From: Symsagittifera roscoffensis
Taxonomy: Eukaryota; Xenacoelomorpha; Acoela; Convolutidae
Reading direction: 5' to 3'
Assembly (NCBI RefSeq): GCF_963678635.1
Contig: NC_087062.1
Location: 90,681,845 to 90,745,844, forward strand
Length of the DNA: 64,000 nucleotides
Part shown: in pieces, positions 18,165-28,129 of the stretch
Layout: each line of letters begins with the position of its first letter
Position numbering within the stretch: the stretch's first letter is position 1
Notes under the pieces: model-generated
What the model was told of the DNA's origin: nothing
Database searches by the model: none
Seen by the model: only the letters and a program-made list of their open reading frames with translations
Program-made: the position numbers and the translations under genes

Positions 18165-20770
18165 AATTATTAATTTTTCTCCAACTCCCTTTTCTAGTAA
18201 CCTCAAATCAAAACATAAACCCTTCCCCTCGTACAGGACCACAAGATTTATTAGTAACACATTACGATTGCGAAGAAAATGAACAAAAAACACTACACAA
18301 ATATGCAATAAATCAAGTATCACAATGTGAAACAGAACCACAAGCTATAGAAACCACAGATATAATAGCAACACTCTATTCCAAAGCCCGAGCAACAACA
18401 GTTACAGGTTATAAATTCACAGCAACATTTTCCGAAAAGAAAGTACATTGTTCACAAGTCTCGAACGGAAACAAAAACCGACTTGACCATGAATCATTCT
18501 ATCAAAGTAATATAGAACGCCTCTTACATCTCAATCCCGACGATTGTAAAAATGAATTACTTAGACTAAACATCACACAAAATAAAAACTCCCAAAGAAA
18601 ATTAGTTAATTTTCAAGTTTTTTCAGACTCTGTACACCAATCACAACTTGAAAGACACCAAGGACATATAAAACTAGACGAAAAATACCCGTATAACGGC
18701 GCACACGGACGATTAACCTATGACCTACATGATAAACATTGGATACCACACATTGGTATAAATAACCCATCAAACTGCAAAGCAGACACGAAAAATAAAG
18801 GATACCAAGAAATAATGTTTTTCGATTGGAAAATACAACTCGAAAAAATACAACTCACACGAGATTTATCTGATAATACAATGATCTATCAAGGAATCCG
18901 ACTACCTTGTAAAAATGATCAAGGATATTGCGACCCTACAACAAGAACACAAGCAACAATTGTTTGGTTCCCCGAAGATACATGTACAACATTTCAAGTA
19001 GCAAAAATACACGCTCGTATGATAAAATTTCACGAAAAATATTTTATACAATCAATTCCATATGAACAAGTCCATCCATCACGCAAACTAAGTTCCGATT
19101 TTAGAAACATAGATAATATAGAAAATAAATTGACACGTTTTCAAATATATCAAGAAACAGAACTTGCATGTAAATACAGGAATCCACTTCACAGAACACA
19201 ATACTCTGAAATATTAGTTGAATACGAAAAAGGATTCGACATGACCACTGGAAAAGTAAAAATCGACCCATATGCCACAGGTCATCCTCTAAACGAAGGA
19301 ACATCCTATATACCAGTTAATTTTGAAAAAAGCAACGGACAACCTGGTGGACATCTAAAACCTTATGACACCAGAAGCACACGCTTACAAGAATTATCAC
19401 TAATGAATACTACATATTTCGGTAATATCCACTATGATATTCATTTGGATATGAAACTAGACTATACAATTAGCCGCATTTTTCAAGAAATGTCACTCTC
19501 CGAATTAGAAACACTACACCAACTATGCGAATTAGAACGAACACAAATATTACAATCACTTGCACTAGCAGTATTAAAAATACCCTACGCAGGATACTTA
19601 TTATCAGGAAATAGATCAAATTTTTTAGACTATGAAGGAAACATCTTATGGTTTTATACTTGTACCAAAAAAGTATCACCACTATACGTTTTTGAAGATA
19701 AACGATGTTATAAAAGAATCCCTATCTTTTATAAGAATAAAGTACATTTCGTGGATACACTTTCACGAAGAACCTATTTCTGGGATACCGCAGTCCCATG
19801 TGGATCAGAAAATAGCCACAATGTAGTACAACTAAACCCTGATGAAAATAAATATTATCTTCTCACTCCATATCCCACATTAATGCAATCACTCAAAAAA
19901 TTTTCACCAGAAAGCATTCGCGCTATCGCTCGAAACCCAAATAAAGACTTACAATCAATAGGAATATACTCAAAATCAGATATTCAACATCACATTAGAA
20001 CACAACAATTCCAAGAATTATTAACACAAATGGACACAATACAAAGACAATCAATTGACCAAAACTTACGCAAACTTGCAGAAACCGCAGGTTTTGCCGA
20101 TATCTACACACAAGACTATAGCGGATATTTTAAAGACATTAAAGATTATATATATCTAAACGGCGAAAAATACCGTCCCCAAGATATATCACCAATTAAC
20201 ATTTTTAGCTTTGTTACACTCAAAAATGAGATCCTAGATTTTCTAGGATGGCCCTACTACATCTTAGAAAAATTGACTATTTTATACGCAATGTTTAACT
20301 TTATTGGATTTCTTTTCTCACTCTTAAAAGGAATCTACAATACATGTGCTATACACACACAAGTAAACAGACAAGCAAGCGTAGCACGCATACTCTTTGC
20401 AGGATTTTTTGGAATTTTTTCCACATCTATAAACAAAATTCTTTTAGACGCACAAATAAAAGAATATAACACAAAAATAACAACACGACAGAATACATAC
20501 GACGAAGAACATAACAATGTCGACACACAGCCAACGGCACCACAACTACCACCCCTACCAAATAATCATCCACTATCCCTAGTCCCACGAAATTTTCGAA
20601 ATTTAGCAATCACACATAATCCAAATTTTCGACTCAATACATCACAAAGTCCCGTCCAACATATAATGACACACCAGTCACAAGATGATAATACTTATGA
20701 ACAAATTATTGAACAACCCCATACCACCGCTTTTCAATCTCAAAATAATAATTTTTTTAGCCCACGATGA
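18152..20770 (+). CDS. env: envelope-like transmembrane glycoprotein, 872 aa
   Basis: The N-terminus is a typical signal peptide (hydrophobic run over about residues 2-17). A large Cys-containing ectodomain follows, with scattered N-x-S/T sequons. Near the C-terminus are a hydrophobic segment at about 697-727 and a second at 744-757, then a polar tail rich in Pro, Asn and Gln. This is the plan of a type I surface glycoprotein. I do not recognise the family: no furin site typical of the baculovirus-F-like errantivirus env is evident. A glycoprotein captured from an RNA virus, as reported for some other LTR elements, is a possibility that a profile search should test. The stop overlaps the next start (ATGA, 20767-20770). 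In element 2 the start region is deleted and the frame shifted. Confidence 0.75.
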   Translation: MYILKLLIFLQLPFLVTSNQNINPSPRTGPQDLLVTHYDCEENEQKTLHKYAINQVSQCETEPQAIETTDIIATLYSKARATTVTGYKFTATFSEKKVHCSQVSNGNKNRLDHESFYQSNIERLLHLNPDDCKNELLRLNITQNKNSQRKLVNFQVFSDSVHQSQLERHQGHIKLDEKYPYNGAHGRLTYDLHDKHWIPHIGINNPSNCKADTKNKGYQEIMFFDWKIQLEKIQLTRDLSDNTMIYQGIRLPCKNDQGYCDPTTRTQATIVWFPEDTCTTFQVAKIHARMIKFHEKYFIQSIPYEQVHPSRKLSSDFRNIDNIENKLTRFQIYQETELACKYRNPLHRTQYSEILVEYEKGFDMTTGKVKIDPYATGHPLNEGTSYIPVNFEKSNGQPGGHLKPYDTRSTRLQELSLMNTTYFGNIHYDIHLDMKLDYTISRIFQEMSLSELETLHQLCELERTQILQSLALAVLKIPYAGYLLSGNRSNFLDYEGNILWFYTCTKKVSPLYVFEDKRCYKRIPIFYKNKVHFVDTLSRRTYFWDTAVPCGSENSHNVVQLNPDENKYYLLTPYPTLMQSLKKFSPESIRAIARNPNKDLQSIGIYSKSDIQHHIRTQQFQELLTQMDTIQRQSIDQNLRKLAETAGFADIYTQDYSGYFKDIKDYIYLNGEKYRPQDISPINIFSFVTLKNEILDFLGWPYYILEKLTILYAMFNFIGFLFSLLKGIYNTCAIHTQVNRQASVARILFAGFFGIFSTSINKILLDAQIKEYNTKITTRQNTYDEEHNNVDTQPTAPQLPPLPNNHPLSLVPRNFRNLAITHNPNFRLNTSQSPVQHIMTHQSQDDNTYEQIIEQPHTTAFQSQNNNFFSPR

Positions 20771-22566
20771 GCCGCCAACTTGGATCACTACACCGATCAA
20801 ATTCCCATCCAACCAATCTTACCTCTTCAATCCCAATCATACCACTTTTTGCTTTTCCGCCACCCGATTTTCCATCTAGCAATGTAACATCAGGCATGAA
20901 TTCCGACACTAACTCACATATTTCAGTTTTATACTCCATCTCGCAGCTAAATAACCCGAATATTGAAACCCCCGATGAATTTGCCGACTCAGAACCATCC
21001 CCATCCAATAATTTTCATAACCCTTCTAATTTTTCTCAACCTCCTTTTCAACCCATATTCTCAAATAACCCTGACCCAATCACTCCGACACCCTCTTATG
21101 CTTCCCAAGTTACCCCAACCTACTCCTCATACCATTCTGACCAATCATCTCATTCTCCAGACACCCCCCGAATCTCCCCAGAACTAGATAATTTTATTAC
21201 CCTCCAACAGCAACCCTACCATCTTAACACCCCGACCATAAACCAAATCTCCTCCACTACAAATTCATCCAATCCCCCTACACCCTCTTCAAATTATACT
21301 GAATCATTAACACCATCATCCACATCCACTATATCTTCCCTAAACACTAATAGAGCTTACCGCACTTTTAAAAGAAAATTCCCCAACCATCCTTTCCCAG
21401 CAAAACCAGGAACAGCCCGTGAATACATCAACCACCCCCAGCATACTAACACTAAAGAATTTTTAGCTATCACTTTACCCTCATTTCCACAATACACCTT
21501 AAACACCCCTCACGACGCTAACGAAACACGCAACTTTGTAGATGAATACGTTTTAATGCCCACTCTCTCTTGGACCTCATACTATCATTTCACTAACCCT
21601 CTTTGCTTACCTTTATCCAGCACTTCCATCGATATAGACCGAAACAAAGACATGCTATATCGACTAACTACACCACTAACCGCTAGACAGTTTACTTACG
21701 TTGGATATAAAAAATCACTAAAAATACACACTGCACCTAGAGCTAATGAATATACGCTAGAATACTACGATCACAACATCATCAGAGCTAACCAAGATCA
21801 ATTCTTAGACGACGATCGCTTCGCTAATCCACAAATCACCGAGAAATTTTTCATCAAGACACCATATATATTTACACTAAACATCTTCGACCGCAAGTTT
21901 GATCACATTATTTCAGAAGCACTAACAGACACACAGGCATACGAAAGTTTTAAAGAACGCTTCCAAATATTTTCACTAACCTTTCATTTCCTTGCACCAC
22001 ACGAAAGAGATTTACACTGCTCACACGATATTATGTTGCGCACTAAACAAACACATACATACAGTTACTATCGTTTCATCCAAAATCACTTTGACCTCCA
22101 CACACCCTCTAGACAACCACACCATCGTTTCCAATTCATCAATTCAAAATACACTTCACCGTATTTCCTAAATTTCACATATTGTATTAAAGACACTAAC
22201 CTCCATGGTATTCTTCGTAATTATGACCCAATAACCCAAATGTACATTTTCTGCCCCATCACCAAGACCTTCAACGCCGAAGAATCCCGACCCTTCCTTA
22301 TCCCGCATGAATTCCTACAACCTATAGAAATCCCAATTTTAGAATTCATCCACAACACTAAATTTAACCACAAATTATATAACTTAATCCAAAACACACC
22401 TTATGAGTTTGCAGTAGGCACTGAAGAACTAACCACTATTAAGGCACTTCAATTGCTTTGGCCACTGCTTCAAACTAAAAATATCATCCGCATCTTAGCT
22501 AAACTACTAACAACTTCAGAACTAATTCACGACATCTTCCCCCACGGTTTTTTCCCCGACGACTAA
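20767..22566 (+). CDS. unknown 599-aa protein, last gene of element 1
   Basis: The ATG overlaps the env stop (ATGA). The N-terminal 200 residues are Ser/Pro/Asn/Thr-rich and probably disordered. From about residue 200 a basic motif (YRTFKRKFPNHPFP) opens a 400-residue region with mixed hydrophobic and charged composition that looks folded. There is no signal peptide, transmembrane segment or metal-binding motif. Element 2 keeps it intact (603 aa, 37247-39058) even though its gag-pol and env are broken, and the C-terminal two thirds are nearly identical. I recognise no family. Its position last, coupled to env, suggests a late or assembly role, but that is speculation. The stop is followed at three bases by a canonical splice donor. 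Confidence 0.75.
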   Translation: MSRQLGSLHRSNSHPTNLTSSIPIIPLFAFPPPDFPSSNVTSGMNSDTNSHISVLYSISQLNNPNIETPDEFADSEPSPSNNFHNPSNFSQPPFQPIFSNNPDPITPTPSYASQVTPTYSSYHSDQSSHSPDTPRISPELDNFITLQQQPYHLNTPTINQISSTTNSSNPPTPSSNYTESLTPSSTSTISSLNTNRAYRTFKRKFPNHPFPAKPGTAREYINHPQHTNTKEFLAITLPSFPQYTLNTPHDANETRNFVDEYVLMPTLSWTSYYHFTNPLCLPLSSTSIDIDRNKDMLYRLTTPLTARQFTYVGYKKSLKIHTAPRANEYTLEYYDHNIIRANQDQFLDDDRFANPQITEKFFIKTPYIFTLNIFDRKFDHIISEALTDTQAYESFKERFQIFSLTFHFLAPHERDLHCSHDIMLRTKQTHTYSYYRFIQNHFDLHTPSRQPHHRFQFINSKYTSPYFLNFTYCIKDTNLHGILRNYDPITQMYIFCPITKTFNAEESRPFLIPHEFLQPIEIPILEFIHNTKFNHKLYNLIQNTPYEFAVGTEELTTIKALQLLWPLLQTKNIIRILAKLLTTSELIHDIFPHGFFPDD

Positions 22567-22569
22567 CAG

Positions 22570-22648
22570 GTAAGTATAAATTAAGTAAATATTACTAATT
22601 AATTACAGTATTAAAAAACTCACCATTCTTTATTCATGTTTTCTTTAG
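22570..22648 (+). other. candidate 79-nt intron just after the last stop codon
   Basis: CAG|GTAAGTAT begins three bases after the TAA of the 599-aa ORF. A pyrimidine-rich stretch ending GTTTTCTTTAG closes it. Element 2 has the same donor and a comparable TTTTATTTAG acceptor with a CACTAAC branch-like motif. The internal sequence is less conserved than the ends. If used, the exon junction is too close to the stop to provoke decay. Splicing is not proven. Confidence 0.45.
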
Positions 22649-24128
22649 ATTTTTAGCCTTCATCCTAGATCATCTGAAAAATTCACAAAAGAAAAATAAA
22701 AAATAGCAAACTTCTTCAAAACTGTTCAAAACCCTATTAAACTTTTGCACCAACAATTAAATAAATATAATACTAATGCAGTAAATTAATTTATAAAATT
22801 TTCCCCCAAACAGCAGTAAATATACATATGATGAAAATTTGTATCTTAAAATTCCCCCATAACTAGCAGTAAATTTCTAAATTCTATGTAGTAAATTAAT
22901 AAAATGCAATTGCAGTACTAACCTTTTGATATTTTCATTCATTCGCACAGAAATTCTATCCACACTCGCACAGCTCGCCCACGAAGAATTGTTTAAAATA
23001 ATGAATTTCAGTTTCAAGTTTTCACACTCAACAACTCTAACATACAATAACATGTTTCAAACTTTCCTTTAACCCGGTTGGAAAGGAATCATATACTAAA
23101 CAAAACTAACCAACGCAGCTTACTAAATACCACAAATCATAGAATAACAGCATGACTTAGAAAAGGAAACCAACGGTACCCAAACCGGATTAACCCAGTT
23201 TAAAACTGGATAATTTATTCTTTTGAAGACTATTACAAAGTCTTAGAAAGAAATAATAAAACACAAAAAAGTCGAAAGACAAACCCATACCACAAACAAT
23301 TTGCTTTTTGGAAAAAGTACATAACCAACAAGACATAAGTAAAACCACAACAAACCCAACATAAAACGTTGTCACATAACAGGACCCCTCACAAACACCG
23401 CATGAAATCATACTCCCACTCCTGGCCTAACCCACCAGGAAAGGACGTCCTGAGCATGCTCTATAGCCGGCCTAACCCACCGCGCTACATCCACGCTTTG
23501 TGACCACACCTTTATTTTTAATAAGAGCTACTCAAGGGTGAGTAACTCTTCAAAATAACCGAACTAAAACAAAAAGCTTTTGTGAAAACAACTAACTAAA
23601 ATCATTATTAAAAAATATTAAACTAATAAAAGTTTTATAAAATGTAAAATCACATGATGCAATATATAGATCAGAATACAACACCAAGGACGAACATCAA
23701 AAGACAAGACGACCTCACTACACTCGAGAGAGAATGACCAACTACAATCGATATGCCGCTCACAATCACAACTCAAAGGATTTAGAGTACGACTTGACTT
23801 CGCAGAAAAGGACTTCATTGAACTAGACCAATGACCACCTCGATGTTCAAGTATACGTACAGATCCGAGTAACCAGGCATCCCCTCCACGCACAATCTCC
23901 ACGCCATTCCCAAACTAGATCATACACAAAAGAAGTTCTCCACGCAGAACAGAAAAACCTGACATAGCCAACCATTCTGGAATCAGAATTGACTTTGTTG
24001 CAGAGACTCAGTCGTTGTCACAAGAAGAAGCGAAAGAAAATTATGATGTTCGCCAAATACCAACGTCCATCATCCACCCTTGAATTACAGAAGAACTGTT
24101 CTAAAAAACTCTGTAAAACCCGGATGGG
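22649..24128 (+). other. 3' non-coding region of element 1 with a structured module
   Basis: Nearly 1.5 kb without a sense ORF. It includes a GC-rich island at 23415-23510 with a 13-bp direct repeat GGCCTAACCCACC (23424-23436, 23469-23481), two adjoining 10-bp palindromes (AGGACGTCCT 23442-23451, GAGCATGCTC 23452-23461) and a 12-bp-stem hairpin (23523-23550). All recur in element 2 at 36270-36420. On the opposite strand, partly conserved open frames lie at 23190-23411 and 23618-23902. Immediately before the LTR, CCGGATGGG is the only purine-rich run, so the polypurine tract is short. Candidate roles are polyadenylation control, RNA export or dimerisation. Confidence 0.45.
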
Positions 24129-24536
24129 TGAAACCTGATCTAAACTATATTTTATGATTGGATAAATTAAATGTTTTACCAATGTAAAGTATTTAATATT
24201 AACCAATCATGATCCATCTAACTAACAACCCACTTATTTGTAAGTGCTGAAGTTACTTGTAATTTCAGCACCAGAGAGATTTGAATTTAACTTAGAAATT
24301 AGTTGGACTCTCCCGAGCACTTCAGCAGCCGCAATAAACCAGTATACCCTAGATCTATTGAGCCTAGCAGAGACTAGTTAAACAACCTGAGACTAGATAG
24401 TATAAGAGTAAGATTAGGATCGGTATTAGACTAAGAAGTTGCACGAATCTATCCGGCCGAAAATAAGATAGCGTGACGAGCAGACGGTGTACCCTATCCG
24501 AAATTACTCTATGAGTTACACTTCGGTCCTAACTCA
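24129..24536 (+). repeat. 3' LTR of element 1
   Basis: 408 bp, identical by eye to the 5' LTR except near its end (CGGTCC versus CGGTCA). It is followed directly by the target duplication CAAC (24537-24540). AATAAA lies at 24333-24338. Confidence 0.95.
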
Positions 24537-24865
24537 CAACGACCAGTTGGAAATCAATCGGTTTTTTTCACACCGCTCGCCCGCACTTGAATTTCACTGC
24601 TAAAAAACTATTCAAAAGTTGTCAAAATGTGACAAAATTTTGCATGGTAATCGAAAAAGGCTTTTTTCTTCCCCCCTATGCTTACTGTATGCAATTTTGG
24701 TCCCTGAGTGAGCTGAATCCAAACGTTTTCAAACTTCATAAACTTTGTATAATAAACCAGCCGAAGTATAAACCAATCGAAAGGGCCCAGAGTGTATAAG
24801 CCAGCCAAATATTATGTCATATGAATAAAAATTGCATGAAAAGTAACTGTTACCTATATATTATA

Positions 24866-25609
24866 ACAAGACTGCTCGTATCAGGGCAAAGCCCTGAATG
24901 TTCCGACTGCCTTTTAATGTCTATGAAGCATTAATAACATGAAAATTTTCAATGTAATAGAAAAAAAATTTGAAAAAGTTTGAGATTTTTTGTAAAAACA
25001 TCCCCCCACACGTCATATTAAGTACAAAGTGATAAATTTTGCGCCTATTAACAAATCAATTATGGCATAAAAGCATCTTTGAACCAATTTGGAACGATTT
25101 CTAAGACGGATTAAATCTCGCTTACGCGTTAATAGCACGAAATTTATCGCGCGTTAATTGTCCCAAATTGGCCAAAATGGCAGTCTTTAAAACCCCTTAA
25201 CTTTATGAAAAAAGATCACAGGAGAAATATCTTTTCAAATTCAAGCTCAGGACATCAATAGCTTTCGAATGACATAATAGCTCTTTTTCCTTCCCTCTTC
25301 CCCCTCCCCCCCCCCCCCCCCCCCACCTCACTCAAACATGAATTTTATGGTCTAGCGAGCGGTTTTACAAGGTTAATTATGGAGACCAGATATGTGTGTC
25401 GATTAATTAGTCTACATGCCAATTTTCATGACAATCGGACAAAGTGAACAGTAACTTCAAATATAAAAATTTGCAGGTGGGGGGGAAAAGGAAAAAGAGC
25501 CAAAAATTCCGTCAAAAATGACTAGTTAAAAAGTCGAAATTTGTCTGAAGAAAAAAACCCACCCCGAGCACAAATATTCCGTTATTTTCGTATCGAAAGT
25601 CGGAACAAT
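24866..25609 (-). mobile_element. HINE-like element (non-autonomous Helentron), full copy
   Basis: Read on the minus strand it starts GTTCCGACTTTCGATACGAA (with an internal hairpin) and ends with the inverted motif AGTCGGAAC, the hairpin TCAGGGCTTTGCCCTGA and a short tail TACGAGCAGTCTTGTT. Subterminal inverted repeats plus a 3'-terminal hairpin are the architecture of HINE/DINE-1 elements. It carries a nested MITE (25279-25501). Confidence 0.65.
25279..25501. mobile_element. hAT-like MITE, family A
   Basis: Inverted ends of the type GCTCTTTTTCCTT ... AAGGAAAAAGAGCC with C/G homopolymers just inside. It shares about 200 bp of internal sequence with the copies at 27885-28082 and 29531-29742. 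Confidence 0.7.
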
Positions 25610-26310
25610 TAATTATTATCTACCAATTACGTTTTTTCGGCTGGTTTATGTAGTAGCTGGCTTATACTTCAACTGGTTTTTATACTTGTCTGATGTAAAT
25701 TGGGGGAAGAGGCCAAATTAACTATTGTGAACACAATTATTGATCTTCATAACTAACAACAATCACACATATGCAGCTAGAACTGCATTAAAAAGTATTA
25801 GTGGCCCAGCTATGGAGGAAGATGTTTGATACTTTTCAAAAATAAGTTTTATTGATGCGAAAGGTAAAGGCGCTGTTTTCTAAATAGGTCTTTTTCCCAA
25901 ATCCATATCGATTTCCTTTCCAAATTTAAGTGGTCACTTATGCAGGGGAGGTTCCTACAATCTCGTTTTTCGAATCCTTCAATCTCAGATTTGGCAGGGT
26001 CGTTTTAAACAAAATGGACAAAGACCATAAAATGGGTAAAAAGATCTTTGTATTTGATCCTTTTCAAATAATCTTTAAAAAAACATACCACTCCATACAT
26101 TTTCATAATATCTGTTTTATCAATGAAGCCAGGACTAAGGAAATTGAAAAATTTTAAACATGTAACGAAATCCCTGGAAAAAAAAAACAATCTTGATCAA
26201 AAAATCAATCTTTAGCTGAAAAGTAATTTTTAGCTGAAAGTGAACAATACAATATATTTTAAATTCCCGATGCAACTAAGAGAGCCACCGAATACTTAAT
26301 CATTACGAGC

Positions 26311-27416
26311 AGCAAGACTGCTCGTATAAGGGCAAACCCCCTGAACGTTCCGATGGTCCGACTGTCTTTAGTTTTTGGTTAATAAAACATTGCCAAACTA
26401 TGAACTTTAAACTGAATGTTAAGAATCGTTTATGGAATTAGTAAGACCACCCGGGCTGACCTCCATACACCGAAAATGCTTATCAAACAATTCCATGCGT
26501 AAAGTTAATGGAAAACTGCTTGTAATACAACTTTCATACAATACAATACTTAAAATACAAAAACCCGTGGAAATTGTATGACTAGCATTTTTTGATGGCG
26601 GCACAAAAATTTTGAATTGGCTCAAAAAGTAATTTTAAAATTGGCCCAAAAAATTTTGTTTTTTTTTTCAACCTCAAAAAGAATTTGGTACACAAACAAA
26701 CATTTTCTAAAAAATTTTTTTAGCATGCAAAACTTACTTTTTATTGTGTGCATAACGTAGTCCCGGATACGCAAAAGTTGGTTTTTTTTCTGTTTCTCTA
26801 GATAAATTTTTCCAAAACGCTCAAAACGTCTACTACTTATTTTGAATGGCATGTTTATGTATGCCTAGATCAGTCCATGAATAATTAAAAACTCAAAATC
26901 TAAAAGTTTGTTACTTTCGTTATTTTGAGTTAACCAAGGTTTTTTTCACTTGCTTTCGGTTACGAACACAATCCAAAAATTTTCAGTAATTAATTTAGAA
27001 AAAAAATTAAATTTTTGGCTTATGGAAAAAAATTTATCAAACAATTTTCATATATGGCAAAATGCTTATCTTAGAGATTTCATGCAATTTTCTGTACGCT
27101 TGGCATTGTAAGGAATTGAATGGTAAAAAAAATTTCTCATATATGGAAATTGTATGATGAGAAGTTACGGTCAACCCGGCCAATTAGCCTGCCTCAATTG
27201 ATTTTGGAACAATTTTGTGGCGCGGGATAGTCCGCGTGCTTGTATATTACTGAGCGTAATCTCTAACTCAGGATAGTCTAGTGGTGAGCACGGCACCTCT
27301 GGGATCACGAAAGTTAAAGAATCAATCCCCCGAGTCAAAACCTTTTGAGAATTCATTTGAATAAAAAACTACCGCAAGCATATATATTTCATACTTTATT
27401 CGAAAGTCGGAACGAT
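26311..27416 (-). mobile_element. HINE-like element carrying a tRNA-like segment
   Basis: The hairpin end (AGCAAGACTGCTCGTATAAG, diverged hairpin) lies at 26311 and the opposite end (CGAAAGTCGGAAC) at 27401-27413. The body is diverged from other copies and contains a tRNA-like stretch at 27271-27335. Confidence 0.55.
27271..27335 (+). other. tRNA-derived segment (Glu/Asp-like A and B boxes)
   Basis: TAGTCTAGTGGTGAGCAC matches a tRNA A box and GAATCAATCCC a degenerate B box, about 35 nt apart. It cannot fold as a full tRNA. The related HINE at 31376-31765 has the same segment at the same place and in the same antisense orientation. Confidence 0.45.
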
Positions 27417-27884
27417 AATATGAAACTAGAGCACTTTCATCTTTTAATTGAAAGTTTGTTCATTCCACGGTCATGGTGATCCTCTTTTGGTAACCAGATA
27501 AAGGTTACTTAATTATCAAGATATTGATTACACATCTCAACGAATGCCTGTAATTATTCTCGGTACTAGAAATCCAAATGCTCGAATGCTCACTTTTCTG
27601 TGCGGGTTACAAATAAATCAATTTTTTGTAGGCTGAGTCTATTCAAAAGCCACTTTTCTCTAAAAAATTACAGTGGCAGAGTTTAAATACCTCTTTTCCA
27701 CTACCCCCCCCCCCATTTTTTAAATTCAATTTTAAAAACTACTTGAACATTGTCGTATTGCAATGAATCTTGGCATGCTGAACAAAGTAACACAAGTGAA
27801 TTGTTTTGTTATTCATTTTGTTCTTCATCTCACATCGTAACATCACGCGTTTAGCCGTAATAAAACGTGAAACAACTAGAAAAA

Positions 27885-28082
27885 GGGCCCTTTTTCCTTC
27901 CCCCACCTGCAAATTTTTATAACTAAAATTACTGTTCGCAATGACCGATTGTCATGAAAACTGTCATGCATACTGATTAGGCGATGGCCAACATAATTGT
28001 TTTTCATAATCAATCTTGCAAAACCACTAGTTAGACCAAAAAATTGATGGTTGTGTGTGGTGGGGGCAAAGGAAATAGAGCC
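27885..28082. mobile_element. hAT-like MITE, family A
   Basis: Ends GGGCCCTTTTTCCTTC and GGCAAAGGAAATAGAGCC, with an internal region homologous to the 25279 and 29531 copies (TTACTGTTCGCAATG ... TTAGACCA). More diverged than those. Confidence 0.65.
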
Positions 28083-28129
28083 GAAAAAAACTTTAAAGGT
28101 AGGAGAAATTGAAAAAAGTCATAATTATT

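Larger units (their letters stand above)
5672..24536 (+). mobile_element. element 1: intact 18.9-kb env-bearing Ty3/gypsy-like LTR retrotransposon
   Basis: Bounded by 408-bp direct LTRs (5672-6079 and 24129-24536) that begin TG, end CA and differ at one position by eye (6072 versus 24529), so the insertion is recent. The flanking 4-bp duplication CAAC (5668-5671, 24537-24540) marks integration. The internal region carries a primer-binding site, eight reading frames on one strand and a 1.5-kb non-coding tail. Gag-Pol domain order (PR-RT-RH-IN, GPY/F) is that of Ty3/gypsy; the 4-bp duplication also fits. Known errantiviruses are about 7-8 kb, so this copy is exceptionally large. It lies in intron 2 of the DNALI1-like gene in antisense orientation. 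Every long frame is open except the small basic ORF, which is shortened by an A-run insertion relative to element 2. Confidence 0.95.

Noticed and set aside
23440..23520. tRNA-like A box in the antisense strand of the 3' region (TAGCGCGGTGGG)
   Set aside because: No B box at proper spacing; better described as part of the repeat/palindrome module.
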